Assembly: GCF_004684905.1 (NCBI RefSeq)
Contig: NZ_SRJC01000005.1
Location: forward strand, 96,767-160,766
Direction: 5' to 3'
Length of the DNA: 64,000 nt
Origin: Halobacillus salinus
GTDB lineage: Bacteria; Bacillota; Bacilli; Bacillales; Halobacillaceae
This document shows, one piece after another, positions 32,596 through 41,897 of this stretch. Both the position numbers and the translations under genes were made by a program. The notes under the pieces were generated by a model. That model was not told where the DNA came from. It made no database searches and was given only the letters and a program-made list of their open reading frames with translations. How positions within the stretch are numbered: position 1 is the stretch's first letter; each line of letters starts with the position of its first letter.

Positions 32596-34122
32596 TTACC
32601 TCCTTTTCCATTTCGCAAGGTATGGCTGTATCTCTTTCACTTTGAATAAAACAAGCAGAGCGGCGTACACGACGGCTCCGATGAAAATGGCGCCCGTACT
32701 GTAAAGCATCGACTCAAGCCGACTCCATTCATACACATTCACCCAAAGGAGCGGAAGGCCGATAAGTGCCCCCATCATGATACTGCTGATGACTGCTTTC
32801 CATCCGTCACCGGTTGAAGGGACGGTGATCGTCCGCTGAATCACGATTCGATTGGCTACATGCAGTAACATAAATAGAACTAACGTCGCTAAGGCGGCTC
32901 CGAGGAGTCCAATCGAATAAACACCAATTATGTTCAATCCCGTCTTAAGAAGAGCGGCACCGAATACGATAATCGATGCAATCCAAGGCTTACCGAGTCC
33001 TTGAAGGATCCCGGTTCCTAAGATGGAAAACGACATGAAGATAGAGCTGATAACGATGACGGCAAGAACACCACTTTGTTCGGAGTTTGTGAATAACGCT
33101 ATATTCAATGGAACACTTAAAACAAGCAATCCGATACCCGCTGGCCATGAGAGCAAATGTGTGTAAGTCAGCGCTTTTCGAATCGTCTTGCTAATTTTGT
33201 CGTATTGATGGTCGACAAGACGCTTAGATACGGACGGAATCAATGGCAAGACCACCGATGCAGCAAAGACCGTCGCCACTTGCACTAATACAATCCCACG
33301 GCCGTATAGTCCGTACAAATATGTAGCATCTTCTTTCCCCTGCACATTCAATACATAAGGAATGGTCAACGAGTCGACTACGTTCATCAAAGCGAGTGTC
33401 AATGAACCAAATGCGATTGGTAGGGAAATGGCTAAAATCGTTCGACTTTGATGCCGTAGCTTCTTAAAGGGAAGTCTTCTGATAGAGAAATCAGGAGCCT
33501 GCTTCTTGCTCCATAAATAAAAGAACGAAACTAGCACCCCGATGATCGTTCCAGCCATTACTCCGGCGGTTACCGTTTCATATCCAGCATTCATTTGTAC
33601 TAAGACGTAGGCCACTCCTAAGGAAAGGAAGACTCTTGCGGTTTGTTCCAAAACCTGCGACACCCCAGTTGGAGTCATGTCTTCAAATCCTTGATAATAT
33701 CCTCTGTAAACAGCCATGAACGGGGCGAGTAATAACGTAAACGATACAATCATGATGGATAGTTTCGCATCAGGCTCTCCGAACAACTTACTAAGAGGCC
33801 CACTCAGTAAGAATAGGGTCAACCAACTGAGAATACCGAAGACAATCGCAATCATCCTGGCTGTGTGGAACAGGTCTCTTATCTGTTCTGAGTCTTTATT
33901 CTGTCTAGATTCCGCGATAAGCTTCGATAGCGCCACGGGGATACCAGCTACAGATAAGAACAAAGCGATCATATAAAAAGGATAGACCATATTGAATAGC
34001 CCGAGAACTTCATCGCCTGCGATATTTTGTAAAGGAATCCGAAAAAATGCCCCTAGTGCCTTAGAAATAAGTGCAGCCAGGGACAATACCAATGTACTTC
34101 TAATAAGTTGTCTTCGCGTCAT
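32596..34122 (-). CDS. Polysaccharide flippase, SpoVB/Wzx-like (MOP superfamily)
   Basis: 508 residues with about fourteen membrane segments. The N-terminus STLVLSLAALISKALGAFFR and LFNMVYPFYMIALFLSVAGI match the SpoVB/YabM/YtgP group of PST transporters. The start is the ATG at 34122, which overlaps the tagA stop as ATGA; longer upstream frames lie inside tagA. It ends 5 nt before csaB. Its likely job is to move the TagA/CsaB-modified lipid-linked unit across the membrane. It is a second flippase beside the MurJ-type one at 21053. Confidence 0.85.
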   Translation of the reverse strand: MTRRQLIRSTLVLSLAALISKALGAFFRIPLQNIAGDEVLGLFNMVYPFYMIALFLSVAGIPVALSKLIAESRQNKDSEQIRDLFHTARMIAIVFGILSWLTLFLLSGPLSKLFGEPDAKLSIMIVSFTLLLAPFMAVYRGYYQGFEDMTPTGVSQVLEQTARVFLSLGVAYVLVQMNAGYETVTAGVMAGTIIGVLVSFFYLWSKKQAPDFSIRRLPFKKLRHQSRTILAISLPIAFGSLTLALMNVVDSLTIPYVLNVQGKEDATYLYGLYGRGIVLVQVATVFAASVVLPLIPSVSKRLVDHQYDKISKTIRKALTYTHLLSWPAGIGLLVLSVPLNIALFTNSEQSGVLAVIVISSIFMSFSILGTGILQGLGKPWIASIIVFGAALLKTGLNIIGVYSIGLLGAALATLVLFMLLHVANRIVIQRTITVPSTGDGWKAVISSIMMGALIGLPLLWVNVYEWSRLESMLYSTGAIFIGAVVYAALLVLFKVKEIQPYLAKWKRR

Positions 34123-34850
34123 GATGTGCGTTTCAACCTTTTCTTGATGATTTGGACGACGAATCGTGGAAGAGATGTCATTCGGCGCCAGCGCTTCGGC
34201 TGACTCAGTAGACGGTACAACCATTCCACATTGTACTTTTGCCAAGAGACAGGTGCACGCTTGACGTCTCCTGCGATGACATCGAGACTTCCTCCGACAC
34301 ACAAGAAAATTCCCTTATCGAAATAATCGATATTCTGAGAAATCCACCTCTCCTGCTTCGGTACACCGAGACCGACGAAGGTCAAATCAGGGTCTGCTTC
34401 TTTCACTTTCTTACTTACTGATAAATCGTCCATAGCGAAGTATCCGTCATGAACGCCGACGATTTCGATGTTCGGATAATTGTGGCGGATATTCTCTATC
34501 ACACGTGTGAGAGCATCCTCGTAAGTTCCTAGTAAGAAAATCTTGTATCCTTTGATATTAGCGATCTCTAACAGGTCAATCATTAGATCGAAACCTGTGA
34601 CGCGCTCGGGAAGGGGATTGTTGAGAAGCTGTGAGGCTCTTACAATTCCGATTCCGTCTGCAGTAATATAATTCGCTCTATGTAAATGACTCATATAATC
34701 CGAATCATCATGGGCTTGCATGACAATCTCGGGATTAGCGGTGATCACAAATGACTTTTCGTTTCGCATGATGTGTTCATCCAGCAGCTTGATCAGCGCC
34801 TTATGCTGGACGCATGCAAAGGGAATGCCCATAATGTTAACTTGCTTCAT
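34119..34850 (-). CDS. tagA: WecB/TagA/CpsF-family N-acetylmannosaminyltransferase
   Basis: 243 residues, GT26 family. TagA adds ManNAc to the GlcNAc-PP-undecaprenol made by TagO, forming the linkage disaccharide. Motifs: VITANPEIVMQAHDDSDYMS, ADGIGIVRASQLLNNPLPER, TFVGLGVPKQERWISQN and FLCVGGSLDVIAGDVKRAP. It is the first gene of the minus-strand set tagA, flippase, csaB, with ATGA overlap to the flippase. CsaB-type ketals sit on ManNAc, so this gene order fits a GlcNAc-ManNAc wall polymer. Confidence 0.92.
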   Translation of the reverse strand: MKQVNIMGIPFACVQHKALIKLLDEHIMRNEKSFVITANPEIVMQAHDDSDYMSHLHRANYITADGIGIVRASQLLNNPLPERVTGFDLMIDLLEIANIKGYKIFLLGTYEDALTRVIENIRHNYPNIEIVGVHDGYFAMDDLSVSKKVKEADPDLTFVGLGVPKQERWISQNIDYFDKGIFLCVGGSLDVIAGDVKRAPVSWQKYNVEWLYRLLSQPKRWRRMTSLPRFVVQIIKKRLKRTS

Positions 34851-34904
34851 TCGCTGTAAGGCTCCTTTTGTATTTCACTTCTATACACTTGCTAATATAC
34901 CATA

Positions 34905-34940
34905 AAAAATGGGATAAACCATATGGTTTATCCCATTTTT
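34905..34940. terminator. Bidirectional hairpin terminator
   Basis: AAAAATGGGATAAACC at 34905-34920 pairs with GGTTTATCCCATTTTT at 34925-34940. It ends the SLH-glucosaminidase transcript before tagA. Confidence 0.9.
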
Positions 34941-34957
34941 CTATCTTGTGACCTAGA

Positions 34958-36892
34958 TTATTTGACAACATCCAATGTTTCTAGCAAAGTTCCGTAAGAA
35001 CCACCGTGGCTGTAAATGAACGTTTGATCGTGGTCATTGTCCAAGATGTTCTTAGGTACGATGCGGTACCATGTGCCATCTGCTTTCACTTCATCAAGTG
35101 CAGCAACAGTAGCACCGGTTTCTAGTCTATAAAGCTTCGTATCGGCATCGACTTTCGCAGCGGAGCGGACATTCGTCCCTTGCAGCGTAACAGCCAATGG
35201 ATATTTGCCCAATTCTTGTTCTACTTTGAATCGGTTGCTCAAGAAGTTGTCCATTTGGTACATGTAGCTTGAAATCTTCTCTCCCCAGTAAGGGTCAGAA
35301 GCGTAACGGACGTTCATACCAGTACTCTTGTTTCCAAGGTGAGCACCGTTATAGCGCCAGTCCGATTCGTCGAAGTAGCCAGGTACGATGAATTCTTTCG
35401 CAGCATCTAGGATACCGTCTTCGTAGCTGTCGTAAGTGTAAGCATTCTTGAATGGATCGGAATCGACAGCGTTGATACCGAATAGGTTGTTTTTCTTCGT
35501 TGCGATGTCACTAGTTCCCCAATTACTTTCTAAGATTGCGTGGGAAAGTAGATACATAGCGTTCGTGCCGTACATTTCTTCTGCTTTCTTGAATGATGCT
35601 CCAAGACCTAGAAGTGGACTGTTCGGGCGTTTTTCTTCGATGAAGGCATCAAGTTGTGCTGCCGTGTAATCCGTTTCTGTGTAAAGTGGCATGCGGTTGA
35701 AGTATTGATAAGCTGTGCCGACTTTGTTACCACTTGCATCATAGAATGTGCTTCCGTTCCAGCTATAGTACTTGTCTCCTGAATCTAAGAAAGAAGGAGC
35801 TTTACCATAAACATAGCTTGATTTGGATTCTGTGATCGGGTTGTAAAGCTTGTGAACTAAGTTACCATTTGAAACGACATAGTGGGAGCGGTCTTCGATT
35901 GCGTTCGTAGGAACAAGGTTGACCGTTCCAGGAGCTACGTAACCGACTGTGTCTGCCACTTGGACCTTCACCCAATCTTCTGTCGCTTCTTTGTAATCAA
36001 GTTCGATTCCAGATGTGACATAAGTTGCGGAAGAACTCAATGATTCACTTGTGTAGATGGTCGTGAATTTGTTGCTGACAGCTAGGCCGTCGTTGACCCA
36101 CAGTACATTGTTTCCTTTTAATACGACTTGGTTGCCAGAAGCATTCTTCTTAGCAGCGGAGAACGTGTCGTACTCATCTGCCACTTTGAATCCTCCGTCT
36201 TCGTCAATTGTAGCGGTACGATAGGTCACTTTTTCCTCCTTAGGATTGATGACATTCATCATACGCACGATAACACCAGAAGCTTGTGCACGTGTAGTTG
36301 GGGCTTTCGGGTCGAAGAAGATGTTATCGTTCGAATCTTTCTTACCAGTCAATACTTCGAGGTTGACGAGGCGTTGAACCGATTCCTTGGCATAGTTTCC
36401 GATCTTAGAAGAATCGGAGAAGTTGATGTTTGCTTTCTCAGAAACGACCCCTTTAAGGTCTAAAGCTCTCATCATCATGACTGCCATTTGCTCACGGTTG
36501 ATTTCTTCACTAGGACGGAACGTGTTGTCCGGGAATCCTGTGATAAGATCGTGGGAACTTCCGGCGTTGACCGCAGGATAGAACCATTGACCAGGTTTAA
36601 CATCTTTGTAAGATGGAGCGTCGGATATAGCGGCCACAGATAATTCACCTGCTGCTTCCAGCTCAAGGTCCAAGGACCTTACTAGGAAGGCTGTGAATTC
36701 TGAGCGTTTGACGGATTTCTGGGGTTTGTATGTACCATCGCCATATCCCTTTAAGATACCTTCATCAATCAGTGTTCTCATTTCATCTTCGAAGAAGTGT
36801 CCCGAAATATCATCGGCGGCTTGCACCTGTTTCAGCGGGACAATAGAAGCCAAAATGAGGACTAGACAAAAAATATAGAAATTCTTTTTCAT
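34958..36892 (-). CDS. SLH-domain N-acetylglucosaminidase (surface autolysin)
   Basis: 644 residues. The signal peptide (NFYIFCLVLILASIVPLKQV, cleavage near VQAADD) is followed by three SLH repeats (about 30-220) with GILKGYGDGTYKPQKSVKR and ITGFPDNTFRPSEEINREQM; the third is looser. A middle region has two or three SH3-like segments. A glucosaminidase domain follows (about 470-580: LGASFKKAEEMYGTNAMYLL, SHAILESNWGTSDIATKKNN, LFGINAVDSDPF), with the Glu of ESNWG as likely catalytic acid. A C-terminal SH3-like stretch (ESLA-type) ends it. The chosen ATG at 36892 starts the signal peptide; 29 codons upstream are open but not signal-like. Confidence 0.88.
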   Translation of the reverse strand: MKKNFYIFCLVLILASIVPLKQVQAADDISGHFFEDEMRTLIDEGILKGYGDGTYKPQKSVKRSEFTAFLVRSLDLELEAAGELSVAAISDAPSYKDVKPGQWFYPAVNAGSSHDLITGFPDNTFRPSEEINREQMAVMMMRALDLKGVVSEKANINFSDSSKIGNYAKESVQRLVNLEVLTGKKDSNDNIFFDPKAPTTRAQASGVIVRMMNVINPKEEKVTYRTATIDEDGGFKVADEYDTFSAAKKNASGNQVVLKGNNVLWVNDGLAVSNKFTTIYTSESLSSSATYVTSGIELDYKEATEDWVKVQVADTVGYVAPGTVNLVPTNAIEDRSHYVVSNGNLVHKLYNPITESKSSYVYGKAPSFLDSGDKYYSWNGSTFYDASGNKVGTAYQYFNRMPLYTETDYTAAQLDAFIEEKRPNSPLLGLGASFKKAEEMYGTNAMYLLSHAILESNWGTSDIATKKNNLFGINAVDSDPFKNAYTYDSYEDGILDAAKEFIVPGYFDESDWRYNGAHLGNKSTGMNVRYASDPYWGEKISSYMYQMDNFLSNRFKVEQELGKYPLAVTLQGTNVRSAAKVDADTKLYRLETGATVAALDEVKADGTWYRIVPKNILDNDHDQTFIYSHGGSYGTLLETLDVVK

Positions 36893-36944
36893 TAGAAAGG
36901 CGTCCTCCTTAAGTTTAGTTACATAAAATACTCTACCAAAAAAA

Positions 36945-36973
36945 ATGATAGAATAATAGTCACTATTTGCCAA
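36945..36973 (-). promoter_or_regulatory. Sigma-A-like promoter for the SLH glucosaminidase
   Basis: On the minus strand TTGGCA (36973-36968) and TATCAT (36950-36945) are separated by 17 nt. They lie about 53 nt ahead of the chosen ATG. This also argues that the 36979 upstream start is not used. Confidence 0.5.
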
Positions 36974-37160
36974 AAACAATCGAAAAAAGAAGAAATAGGA
37001 AAATTCATGATAAATAGGACAATAGTGCAGTGGTAAGCTAGGGATATAATGACTAATTTACAAACCTTTTTCAAAATAGTACGAACGAATCCTTTTTTAT
37101 GGTTGAAATTCCACGTATAATGTCGATAGTAAGAATAAGAAGTTTAATAGGAAAGGAAGA

Positions 37161-38561
37161 GTGTCGAAAAATATGTTTAAAGGAAAATGGAGGGTTCTTG
37201 CCGTTGCGTTAGTAAGTTTCCTAGCGCTGACCGTCTTGCCTGTGTCCGTTTCAGCAGCTTCTCTATCAGATGTCCCTGATGCTTATGCCGATGAAGTAGA
37301 ATACTTAATCGACCAAGGTATTGTCACTGGATATACCGATAATACGTTCAAACCTAAGAATAAGGTGACACGTAAAGAAGCAGCCACTATGATCGGAAAA
37401 GCTTTGGATTTGAATGGTACGAAGAGGAGTACATCATTCCCAGATGTAAGTAAAAGCCTCTATGCTTCAGGATACATACAGTCTGCGTACGAAAAAGGCG
37501 TCATTTCAGGTTACCCTGATAATACTTATAAGCCAGATAACAACATGACGCGTGGTGAAATGGCCTACTTAATTGTCAACGCATTCTCTCTGAATGCGGA
37601 AAGTGGAATCAATTATTCAGACGTACCGAATAATACAAGTCTGGAGACAGTCATTGATAAGCTTTCAACAGCTGGGATTGCCGAAGGATATGGGGACGGA
37701 ACCTACCATCCGAAAGAAGCGATCAGCCGTGAACACTTTGCGGTCCTCGTCGCAAGAGCGATGAACCCGGACTTCAACGTCGATAGCCAATCCGAAGTAA
37801 TTGCAGAGAAAGTCGTATCTACTGGAGTACTAAATGTACGTTCCGGGCCAAGTACGGACTACAATAAGGTTGGTAAATTGTATGAAGGAAATGTCGTCAA
37901 GATTTATAAGTACCAAGGAAGCTGGGCGAAGATCGCTTACAACGGTTCAACCGCCTGGGTACACACGGACTATATTATGGAGAAAAGAGATGAGAATGCT
38001 CCACAACTCATAGCAATCGACGCTGGTCATGGTGATCATGACGGCGGAGCTTCTGATAACGGACTAGTTGAGAAAGATGTCAACTTAGCAGTAGCAAGAG
38101 AAACACGAGATTACTTGAAACAATTCGGATTGAACGTCATCATGACACGATCTGATGATACATTCCTAGAATTGAACGAGCGTGTGGATTACGCAGTAGA
38201 TCGTAACGCGGATACGTTCGTCAGTATCCACGCAAATGCTTCTGGATCAGAATATGCAGAAGGTGTTGAAACCTACTATTCTTCCGCTGCATTGAGCGAT
38301 CGTGCTTACAAGAGTAAGAAGCTGGCTCAATTCATCCAAGACCGTCTTGTAGCGGCTATGGGTTCAAAGGACCGAGGTGTTAAAGAAGCGCCGTTCCGTG
38401 TCATTCACGCAACGCCTCTTCCATCTTCACTAGTAGAACTAGGATTTCTGACAAATGACTCGGATGCCTCGAAGCTTGGATCAAGCTATTATCGAGATAA
38501 AGCAGGCAAAGCTATTGCTTTAGGCATACGAGACTATTATACTTGGAAACAATCACAGTAA
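37161..38561 (+). CDS. SLH-SH3-N-acetylmuramoyl-L-alanine amidase
   Basis: 466 residues. Signal peptide (VLAVALVSFLALTVLPVSVS), three SLH repeats at about 33-205 (IDQGIVTGYTDNTFKPKNKV, EKGVISGYPDNTYKPDNNMT, STAGIAEGYGDGTYHPKEAI), a bacterial SH3 domain at about 212-275 (TGVLNVRSGPSTDYNKVGKL), and a zinc amidase_3 domain from 280 (IAIDAGHGDHDGGASDNGLV, FVSIHANASGSEYAEGVETY, SSLVELGFLTNDSDASKL). It cuts the bond between MurNAc and L-alanine. GTG at 37161 or ATG at 37173 are possible starts. It is divergent from the SLH glucosaminidase. Confidence 0.93.
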   Translation: MSKNMFKGKWRVLAVALVSFLALTVLPVSVSAASLSDVPDAYADEVEYLIDQGIVTGYTDNTFKPKNKVTRKEAATMIGKALDLNGTKRSTSFPDVSKSLYASGYIQSAYEKGVISGYPDNTYKPDNNMTRGEMAYLIVNAFSLNAESGINYSDVPNNTSLETVIDKLSTAGIAEGYGDGTYHPKEAISREHFAVLVARAMNPDFNVDSQSEVIAEKVVSTGVLNVRSGPSTDYNKVGKLYEGNVVKIYKYQGSWAKIAYNGSTAWVHTDYIMEKRDENAPQLIAIDAGHGDHDGGASDNGLVEKDVNLAVARETRDYLKQFGLNVIMTRSDDTFLELNERVDYAVDRNADTFVSIHANASGSEYAEGVETYYSSAALSDRAYKSKKLAQFIQDRLVAAMGSKDRGVKEAPFRVIHATPLPSSLVELGFLTNDSDASKLGSSYYRDKAGKAIALGIRDYYTWKQSQ

Positions 38562-38589
38562 AAAAAGCGGACATTTCGTCCGCTTTTTT
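38562..38589 (+). terminator. Hairpin terminator between SLH amidase and subtilase
   Basis: AAAAAGCGGAC at 38562-38572 pairs with GTCCGCTTTTT at 38578-38588. The next gene's SD follows only 8 nt later, so the hairpin may be partly read through. Confidence 0.8.
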
Positions 38590-38611
38590 ATTCTATGGGG
38601 AGATGAAAAAA

Positions 38612-40267
38612 GTGAAGAAATTGATTCCTATTCTCGTTCTCGTTTTCATCTTGGGTCTTCCGGGTATTGCGTTTGCATCAGATCAACAAAAGGTGATCAT
38701 CAGTTTTGACGGTGCAATTCAACTGGAGGAGCTTCAAGACATCGATTACGAAGTCATCCATGAGTATCCATCCATCCACGCCGTTGCAGTGGAAATCGCA
38801 CAAGAGGAAATCGATGACGTAGAAGCTCTCAATTCGGTTCAGTACGTGGAGAAGGAACGATCTCTGAAAGTCTCAGTGGAACAATCCAATTGGGGGTACT
38901 CAGAAGTAGATGCTGATGTATCAAAGTCACTGGGTCTGACAGGTGAAGGTGTCAAAGTAGCAGTCATCGATACGGGCGTCGACAAAGATCATCCAGATTT
39001 GAATATTGCGGGTGGTAAGAACTTTGTGGAAGGAAGTTCCGATTACGATGACCAGAACGGCCACGGTACCCATGTCGCAGGAATCATCAACGCCCAGCCG
39101 AATGACATCGGAACCATCGGTGTCGCTCCGGATGCTAAGCTGTATGCAGTGAAAGCATTGGACCAAGGCGGTAAAGGAAACCAGATCGATGTCATCGCAG
39201 CCATCCAATGGGCGATTGCCAAAGACATGGATATCATTAATCTCAGCTTCACGTCACCTTATGCATCAGAGGTGACCGTCAATTCGAAAACGTTAGCGGA
39301 CATCATCAAAGAAGCACACAGTCAAGGAATCTTCGTTGTAGCTGCTTCCGGCAATGATAAGAGTGGAGAGGGGCAGAAGACAGATGACGTCATGTATCCT
39401 GGCCGATACGATTTCGTCTACAGTGTCGGATCTGTCGATCAAGATTTAGAGCGCTCTTACTTCTCTTATGGTGGAAAGTCAATTGATTTCGTCGCTCCTG
39501 GTGAGCGGATCCGCAGTACGTATGTAGGTGATGAAGGGGAAAGTACATATGGATACTTGAGCGGTACATCCATGTCATCCCCATTCGTAGCAGGATCCAT
39601 CGCTCTTTATAAAGAGCTTTATCCGAACTACTCATTTAAACAAATTGAAGAATTGTTATTCGACAATGCAAAGGATTTAGGTTCTAAAGGAAACGATTCA
39701 AGTTATGGACATGGATTTCTGTTAGCTCCGGCCAGCTATTTCTCGGATGTCGATCGTAAAAGGTGGTATATCGACTATGTGAACCGACTGGCTAAGGACG
39801 GCTCCCTAGAAGGGTATCAGGATAAGACATTCCGTCCTACCAATGATATTACGCGTCAGGAAGTCGTTACGGTTGTAGGTAGAACGCTAGGACTCGATGG
39901 TACGAAACGTAAAACGAAGTTCGAGGATGTTCCATCTGACTTATACAGCTCAGGTTATGTTGCTTCTGCAACAGACAAAGGCATTATCCAAGGGTATCCG
40001 TCAGATAGATTCAAACCTAAACAGTCGATTACTCGCGGAGAAGTAGCTGTCATCATCGAGAATGCATTCGGACCATTCGACAGTAATAAGAAGGCTACGT
40101 TCTCTGATGTAGACGCAGATGCTTACTATGCAGATGAGGTATCGGCTCTCGCAGAAGAAGAGATCATAACAGGTTATGCAGACGGCTTATACAAACCAGA
40201 CCAGCCAATCAAACGCTCGGAACTTGCAGCGGTCTTGTCGAAAGTCTTATATGAGAATTTAAGATAA
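38612..40267 (+). CDS. Subtilisin-like serine protease (S8) with C-terminal SLH domains
   Basis: 551 residues. Signal peptide (KLIPILVLVFILGLPGIAFA), an I9-like propeptide (to about residue 85), a peptidase S8 domain with the catalytic Asp in KVAVIDTGVDKDHPDL, His in DQNGHGTHVAGIINAQ and Ser in YLSGTSMSSPFVAGSIALYK, then three SLH repeats (about 375-550; GSLEGYQDKTFRPTNDITRQ, KGIIQGYPSDRFKPKQSITR). GTG at 38612 is preferred: GGGGAG at 38597-38602 directly abuts the ATG at 38603 but lies 9 nt before the GTG. It is a paralog of 56791-58437. It would process surface or secreted proteins at the wall. Confidence 0.9.
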   Translation: MKKLIPILVLVFILGLPGIAFASDQQKVIISFDGAIQLEELQDIDYEVIHEYPSIHAVAVEIAQEEIDDVEALNSVQYVEKERSLKVSVEQSNWGYSEVDADVSKSLGLTGEGVKVAVIDTGVDKDHPDLNIAGGKNFVEGSSDYDDQNGHGTHVAGIINAQPNDIGTIGVAPDAKLYAVKALDQGGKGNQIDVIAAIQWAIAKDMDIINLSFTSPYASEVTVNSKTLADIIKEAHSQGIFVVAASGNDKSGEGQKTDDVMYPGRYDFVYSVGSVDQDLERSYFSYGGKSIDFVAPGERIRSTYVGDEGESTYGYLSGTSMSSPFVAGSIALYKELYPNYSFKQIEELLFDNAKDLGSKGNDSSYGHGFLLAPASYFSDVDRKRWYIDYVNRLAKDGSLEGYQDKTFRPTNDITRQEVVTVVGRTLGLDGTKRKTKFEDVPSDLYSSGYVASATDKGIIQGYPSDRFKPKQSITRGEVAVIIENAFGPFDSNKKATFSDVDADAYYADEVSALAEEEIITGYADGLYKPDQPIKRSELAAVLSKVLYENLR

Positions 40268-40273
40268 ATAGAG

Positions 40274-40303
40274 TAAAGCGGAGGGGCAAACCCCTCCGCT
40301 TTT
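40274..40303 (+). terminator. Hairpin terminator
   Basis: AAAGCGGAGGGG at 40274-40285 pairs with CCCCTCCGCTTT at 40290-40301, followed by TTC. Confidence 0.9.
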
Positions 40304-40432
40304 TCTATGTGCATATGTGTGTGGTCATTGGGGTGAGCGGTTTAAGTTGGGGACGGTTCTCGTGTTTGAATTTGAAATCCACAAAGTGTAACTTTAATCA
40401 TTATATATAATAGGAAGAAACTCGGCACACAA

Positions 40433-40464
40433 AAAAAGAAAGGCGGATATCCGCCTTTCTTTTT
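40433..40464 (-). terminator. Palindromic terminator for the NlpC/P60 gene
   Basis: A perfect 16+16 palindrome centred on GGCGGATATCCGCC with A-run and T-run arms. It touches the stop codon of the minus-strand gene. Confidence 0.85.
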
Positions 40465-41473
40465 AGTATAAAGCTCTGTATAGGAACGCTGAGAATTCAC
40501 TTCGTTTTGTGTTGTTTTTAGGACGGAACGTATTGTCACCGTAACCGGTTGTAATATCGTTCGCTGCCATTGCTTCAATTTCATCAGCTGACCAGTGATC
40601 AGATGGTACGTCTTTGAAGTTAGCTCCAGAACCGCTAAGATTGAAAGCACGTTCGAATACAACAGCAATTTCTTGACGAGTCATAGCTTGTTCAGGTTTG
40701 AATGATCCATCATCGTAACCAGTAAGGTAACCTTTGTTTGCCATAGCGTTAACGTACTTAGCTGACCAGTGACCTGAGATATCATTGAATTGGTGGTTGT
40801 TCGTAGTGTTCAACCCAAGAGCAACGGACATCATTTTCGCAACTTGACCGCGTGTAACATTGTTATCTGGTTTGAATACATCACCTTGGTAACCGTTGAT
40901 GATGCTGTCTTTACTCATCTTTTCGATGTAAGATGCAGCCCAGTGACCAGATGGTACATCGTGATACTGTCCAGTTGGTAGTTCAGGATCTGCTGCTTCT
41001 GTTTCTACTTGATCAGGAATGACACGCTTCGCTCCGACAAGACGTCCACCCCAGTAACGGTTCGGTGCAATAGAAGCAACGGTTACGTCATCGCGAGGAT
41101 TTTCAGCTGAAATCATTTTGTTGTTGCCTATGTATATCCCTACATGGCTAATACTGCCGCCATCTGAGTAGTTGAAGAATAATAGATCTCCAGGTTGTAG
41201 ATTAGAACGGCTGACCGAGTGACCTTGGTGATACTGGGAGCGGGAAGTGCGGTTCAGGTCGATGCCGACTTTACTGAATACATAACGTGTATAACCTGAG
41301 CAATCGAATCCTGATGGCGTCGTTCCACCGTATACATAAGGTGCGTCCGAATACTTATATGCAATATCTACTACTTGGTCCCCAACCCCTTGGCCTCCGC
41401 CAGCAAAAGATGTAGGTGTAAATAGTAGAAAGACCGTGGCAAATGCAACAACAACTGAAGTAAATTTCCTCAT
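40463..41473 (-). CDS. NlpC/P60 endopeptidase with C-terminal SLH domains
   Basis: 336 residues. Signal peptide (FTSVVVAFATVFLLFTPTSF), then an NlpC/P60 domain (about 30-145) with the catalytic Cys in TPSGFDCSGYTRYVFSKVGI and the His in SDGGSISHVGIYIGNNKM. Such enzymes cut gamma-D-Glu to diamino acid bonds in stem peptides. Three SLH repeats fill about 168-336 (KDSIINGYQGDVFKPDNNVT, NKGYLTGYDDGSFKPEQAMT, ANDITTGYGDNTFRPKNNTK). ATG at 41473 follows AGGAGGAAC. It lies 160 nt from the subtilase, convergent. Confidence 0.93.
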   Translation of the reverse strand: MRKFTSVVVAFATVFLLFTPTSFAGGGQGVGDQVVDIAYKYSDAPYVYGGTTPSGFDCSGYTRYVFSKVGIDLNRTSRSQYHQGHSVSRSNLQPGDLLFFNYSDGGSISHVGIYIGNNKMISAENPRDDVTVASIAPNRYWGGRLVGAKRVIPDQVETEAADPELPTGQYHDVPSGHWAASYIEKMSKDSIINGYQGDVFKPDNNVTRGQVAKMMSVALGLNTTNNHQFNDISGHWSAKYVNAMANKGYLTGYDDGSFKPEQAMTRQEIAVVFERAFNLSGSGANFKDVPSDHWSADEIEAMAANDITTGYGDNTFRPKNNTKRSEFSAFLYRALY

Positions 41474-41897
41474 TAACGTAAGTTCCTCCTGTGTAATAAT
41501 TTCTGTTTTTCAATCTGTTTAAAATCATATCACACCATAATACGACATGAGTTTACATTTATGTAACAAATAGATTACGAGGGTTTAGAATAGCGTCGCA
41601 CCGGGAAAAAACGCATTCTATTAAAAGAATATTTCCTCGCATTTCATAGTTTTTACACGAAATATATGAATTTAATGAAAGTAAGAGAATAATAGTGCCA
41701 AATAGAAGGTAGTGCGTTATAATTTTCCATAGAATGTATGTTATCCGACAATTTTTTTATTTCGTCTGCCTAGTAGTATGATAAAATGGAATTTGTGAGC
41801 TTTCATATATTTTGTAGTTTTGAATACTTTACATTACAAAATACGACATCTAAGTAAGAGCATATTATAAGTTTGTATATTTGGAGTGAATAGAGAT
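41474..41897. other. Divergent intergenic region, 424 nt
   Basis: AT-rich spacer between the NlpC/P60 gene (minus) and the LCP gene (plus). It must contain both promoters. TATGAT near 41777 is the best -10 candidate on the plus strand, but no matching -35 was found. No repeat or leader structure was recognised. Confidence 0.4.
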
